Assembly (NCBI GenBank): GCA_018820005.1
Contig: JAHJOS010000275.1
Location: forward strand, 1 to 5,926
DNA: 5,926 bases
From: Alphaproteobacteria bacterium
GTDB lineage: Bacteria > Pseudomonadota > Alphaproteobacteria > Rhizobiales > Devosiaceae
Reading direction: 5' to 3'
Shown: piece after piece, positions 5,549 to 5,926 of the stretch
Position numbering within the stretch: the first letter of the stretch is position 1
Layout of the letters: every line of letters starts with the position of its first letter
Translations under genes and position numbers: made by a program
Notes under the pieces: model-generated
Database searches by the model: none
Told to the model about the DNA's origin: nothing
The model's input: only the letters and a program-made list of their open reading frames with translations

Positions 5549-5926
5549 ATCTGGAACTCACATAGTCTTTGGTAAGCCGCTGGTTAATGCAGGCTACGGG
5601 CCAGAATGTGCCCGACTTTGCCACAAATGGCCCGATGGCCCGATGTGTTGCTGTGATGTCGCAGGTTTTGCGCGCTTTGCTGGCAAGCTTTTCGGTGTGA
5701 TTGGTCCGATCTGTAGGAAATGAATCCGCGATTCCACTGATTGCACCACCGATCCGACGGTGCCCGCTGGAGAATCCGGATTCATCTTGCCCGCTGTGGC
5801 TTGACGGTCACAGTTAAGGGCGCAGTGGCAAAAAACGTCGGATTTCCGCGGCTTCATCCATCGGGCGCCCCGTTCCAGAGCCTTTCCGGGCCTGATTGTG
5901 GCGGCAATGGGGCAGGTTTTACCACC
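5549..5926. other. Intergenic region upstream of the RlpA-like gene, no gene supported
   Basis: These 378 bases hold no ORF I can defend on either strand. Visible structure: an ATG-TGA pair at 5563-5558 just before the RlpA-like start; an 8-bp unit, atggcccg, repeated in tandem at 5627-5642; a group of dyads between 5720 and 5785 with four GANTC sites; and a CTGTG/CACAG pair at 5794-5798 and 5809-5813. A weak promoter for the RlpA-like gene may be TTAACC-17-TATGTG on the minus strand just before its start, which would give a very short leader. What lies beyond the right edge is unknown. Confidence 0.5.
5720..5785. repeat. Nested dyad cluster with four GANTC sites
   Basis: Outer arms ATGAATCCG (5720-5728) and CGGATTCAT (5777-5785) are perfectly complementary over 9 bp. 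Each arm also belongs to its own short palindrome: GAATC-cgc-GATTC (5722-5734) and GAATCCGGATTC (5772-5783, perfect 12 bp). Between them CACCG (5747-5751) pairs with CGGTG (5758-5762). The four GAATC/GATTC words are all GANTC sites, the target of the alphaproteobacterial cell-cycle methylase CcrM. The layout suits a paired operator or a methylation-sensitive control site, either for the RlpA-like gene or for a gene beyond the right edge. Confidence 0.5.

Noticed and set aside
5045..5575. 176-codon plus-strand ORF over the RlpA-like gene
   Set aside because: It runs through the perfect terminator hairpin and antisense to a well-conserved secreted domain; no domain is visible in it.
5594..5857. 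87-codon minus-strand ORF upstream of the RlpA-like gene
   Set aside because: The codon use and residue mix (many Ser, Gln, His, Pro, Cys) are unlike the neighbours, there is no ribosome site, and it runs through the nested dyads.
5814..5861. Minus-strand 15-codon ORF reading MDEAAEIRRFLPLRP
   Set aside because: It resembles a plausible protein end, but the same frame is closed by TAA about 20 codons upstream, so it cannot be the tail of a gene from the right. As a micropeptide it has no clear ribosome site.

Overview
The window looks like part of a chromosome from an alphaproteobacterium, probably Hyphomicrobiales (Devosia-like is a guess). The grounds are high GC with strongly GC-biased third codon positions, an MmcB-family DNA repair gene (a family known essentially from Alphaproteobacteria), and a cluster of GANTC (CcrM methylation) sites in an intergenic region. 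No mobile element, CRISPR array, rRNA or tRNA was recognised.

Layout, left to right. An unidentified plus-strand gene, possibly cut by the left edge, ends at 271 and overlaps tail-to-tail with the next gene. Positions 237-4229 hold a compact minus-strand operon of four genes. In transcription order they are MFS transporter A (4229-3054), MFS transporter B (3057-1864), mmcB (1864-1400) and MFS transporter C (1403-237). Every junction is a stop/start overlap (ATGA, TGATG, ATGA), so translation is probably coupled throughout. The three transporters are diverged paralogues of the MosC/YbjJ-like MFS group. A 123-bp gap with two small inverted repeats lies in front of the operon.

To the right, on the same strand, is a 191-residue degenerate receiver-like protein (4928-4353) with a YFGPDRR segment. 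It is followed by a 266-bp gap containing a 17-bp perfect-stem terminator (5136-5183), and then a secreted short RlpA-like double-psi beta-barrel protein (5548-5195) that appears to start with TTG. The last 378 bp (5549-5926) contain no supportable gene but carry a notable cluster of nested dyads with four GANTC sites within 62 bp.

How the parts may work together: the operon combines three related exporters or importers of unknown substrate with a PD-(D/E)XK-type repair protein. The most economical reading is that a genotoxic or xenobiotic compound links transport and repair, but nothing in the sequence names a substrate. The receiver-like and RlpA-like genes appear to be separate units. No clear new multi-gene defence or metabolic system is visible. 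The most unusual points are the coupled triple-paralogue/mmcB operon and the GANTC-rich dyad cluster.
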